Positions 51,027 through 51,570 of a stretch of 51,570 nucleotides of DNA are shown here, in pieces. Position numbers and translations under genes: made by a program. Source of the DNA: PALSA-505 sp035308365 (GTDB lineage Bacteria > Actinomycetota > Actinomycetes > Streptosporangiales > Streptosporangiaceae); the NCBI GenBank assembly GCA_035308365.1, contig DATGGU010000129.1, positions 1-51,570 of the forward strand. Direction: 5' to 3'. The notes under the pieces were generated by a model. The model had not been told where the DNA came from, did no database searches, and worked only from the letters and a program-made list of their open reading frames with translations. How positions within the stretch are numbered: the first letter of the stretch is position 1; each line of letters opens with the position of its first letter.

Positions 51027-51570
51027 CTATCCGCCAGTTCTGTGCTGATCCGTTTTTCCGTCATCATCGGAGAAGATGTCCTCCAGGAGAAGCCTGAGAC
51101 GCGCCGGTGGCTCCTCTTCGGGGAAGATTTCGCGCACCGACGCGAGGATCTCATCGACGGTGTGCAGGCCGAGCACTTGCGCAAGTTGCCGGATGTCTGC
51201 TGAGTCGCGAGGCCGGGCTGCGAGCGCTTTCATAGCCAGCAGATGTTCGGGCGAGGCGGCGAAAACCCGAAGACCCGGGTGGTCGAATACCCGGGAGGCT
51301 GCCGAGTCCCCGCCAGGGGCGACATATGAACTGGCCTGCTCGTTCAGCCACCATCGGGGCAGGCCGAGCTCGGTGGCCACGGCCTGTGCCTCCTCAAGGA
51401 CAATGCCGTGCGGCTTGAAGAGGGCATCGACGTCACGGGTGGCCCTGCGCGAGTCATAAGCGAGGGCCATCGCCGCACCGCCGAACACATACAGATCTGC
51501 CACCACGCCGCGCCTGGCAAGCCGGTCACCGAGGCGGCGGAAGGCCTCCTCGATGCCCGCGCGGTCGAGC
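51027..51570 (-). CDS. DUF6036-type nucleotidyltransferase (5' end outside window)
   Basis: The frame runs to the window edge, so the N-terminus is missing; about 180 residues are seen. YVFGGAAMALAYDSRRATRDVDALF contains the GG and D-x-D of minimal nucleotidyltransferases in the DUF6036/AbiEii-like group, followed by a helical C-terminus (DSADIRQLAQVLGL). Such proteins are often toxin or phage-defence NTases or their relatives. The partner gene, if any, lies beyond the edge. The binding site and start cannot be judged. Confidence 0.82.
   Translation of the reverse strand, partial: LDRAGIEEAFRRLGDRLARRGVVADLYVFGGAAMALAYDSRRATRDVDALFKPHGIVLEEAQAVATELGLPRWWLNEQASSYVAPGGDSAASRVFDHPGLRVFAASPEHLLAMKALAARPRDSADIRQLAQVLGLHTVDEILASVREIFPEEEPPARLRLLLEDIFSDDDGKTDQHRTGG

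Overview
The window is high-GC DNA with long genes, strong G/C third-position bias, GTG starts and many 4-base start/stop overlaps. With a conservon, DUF4193, DUF6247, FolP2- and GuaB1-type genes and an actinobacterial IS110 element, it points to a spore-former-like actinomycete (Streptosporangiales or a relative). The species cannot be named from sequence alone.

Layout. 1-5.2 kb: 3' end of a membrane protein, then a complete conservon (cvnA-B-C-D: sensor kinase, roadblock protein, DUF742 protein, small GTPase) on the minus strand. 5.2-11.3 kb: an orphan lipoprotein substrate-binding protein with a duplicated start region, an acyl-CoA dehydrogenase, a zinc-ribbon/FHA protein, and an APC permease-formamidase pair. 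11.3-20.7 kb: housekeeping-like genes (DUF4193, inositol phosphatase family, ferrochelatase, lytic transglycosylase, MFS, TetR, FolP2-like, GuaB1-like, alpha/beta hydrolase). 21-28.3 kb: a secreted ricin-type lectin and a secreted GH18 chitinase, each with a sigma70-like promoter carrying the same kind of palindrome at the start point. Between them is a cyclase-TPP enzyme pair. An ammonium transporter follows. 28.7-33 kb: two LuxR-type regulators flanking a short secreted-looking peptide. 33-38.2 kb: a tightly coupled five-gene minus-strand operon of three acyl-CoA dehydrogenases and two SDRs, typical of acyl-CoA ring or side-chain catabolism. 38.3-47.6 kb: a coiled-coil protein, a phosphotriesterase-like hydrolase, a MarR-GNAT fusion, an RraA-like protein, a NodIJ-like ABC exporter behind a GT51 glycosyltransferase, and a cytoplasmic GH20 hexosaminidase.

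47.7-51.6 kb is the accessory part. An intact tRNA-Pro(GGG) is followed about 1 kb later by a second copy of its 3' part. Between the copies lies a DUF6247/RelE-like toxin-antitoxin pair. The second copy is split by a 1.87-kb IS110-family element. The non-coding left end of this element can be folded into a 5' hairpin and two guide-bearing internal loops. One loop carries segments matching both sides of the insertion site (the tRNA T-arm). The other carries segments matching the element's own two ends. This is the architecture of an IS110 bridge RNA and is the strongest candidate for a notable system here. The window ends inside a DUF6036-type nucleotidyltransferase gene.

Functional themes: chitin/GlcNAc use (GH18, lectin, GH20, Amt), acyl-CoA catabolism, cell-wall metabolism (lytic transglycosylase, GT51), nucleotide-linked enzymes, and a tRNA-anchored island remnant.
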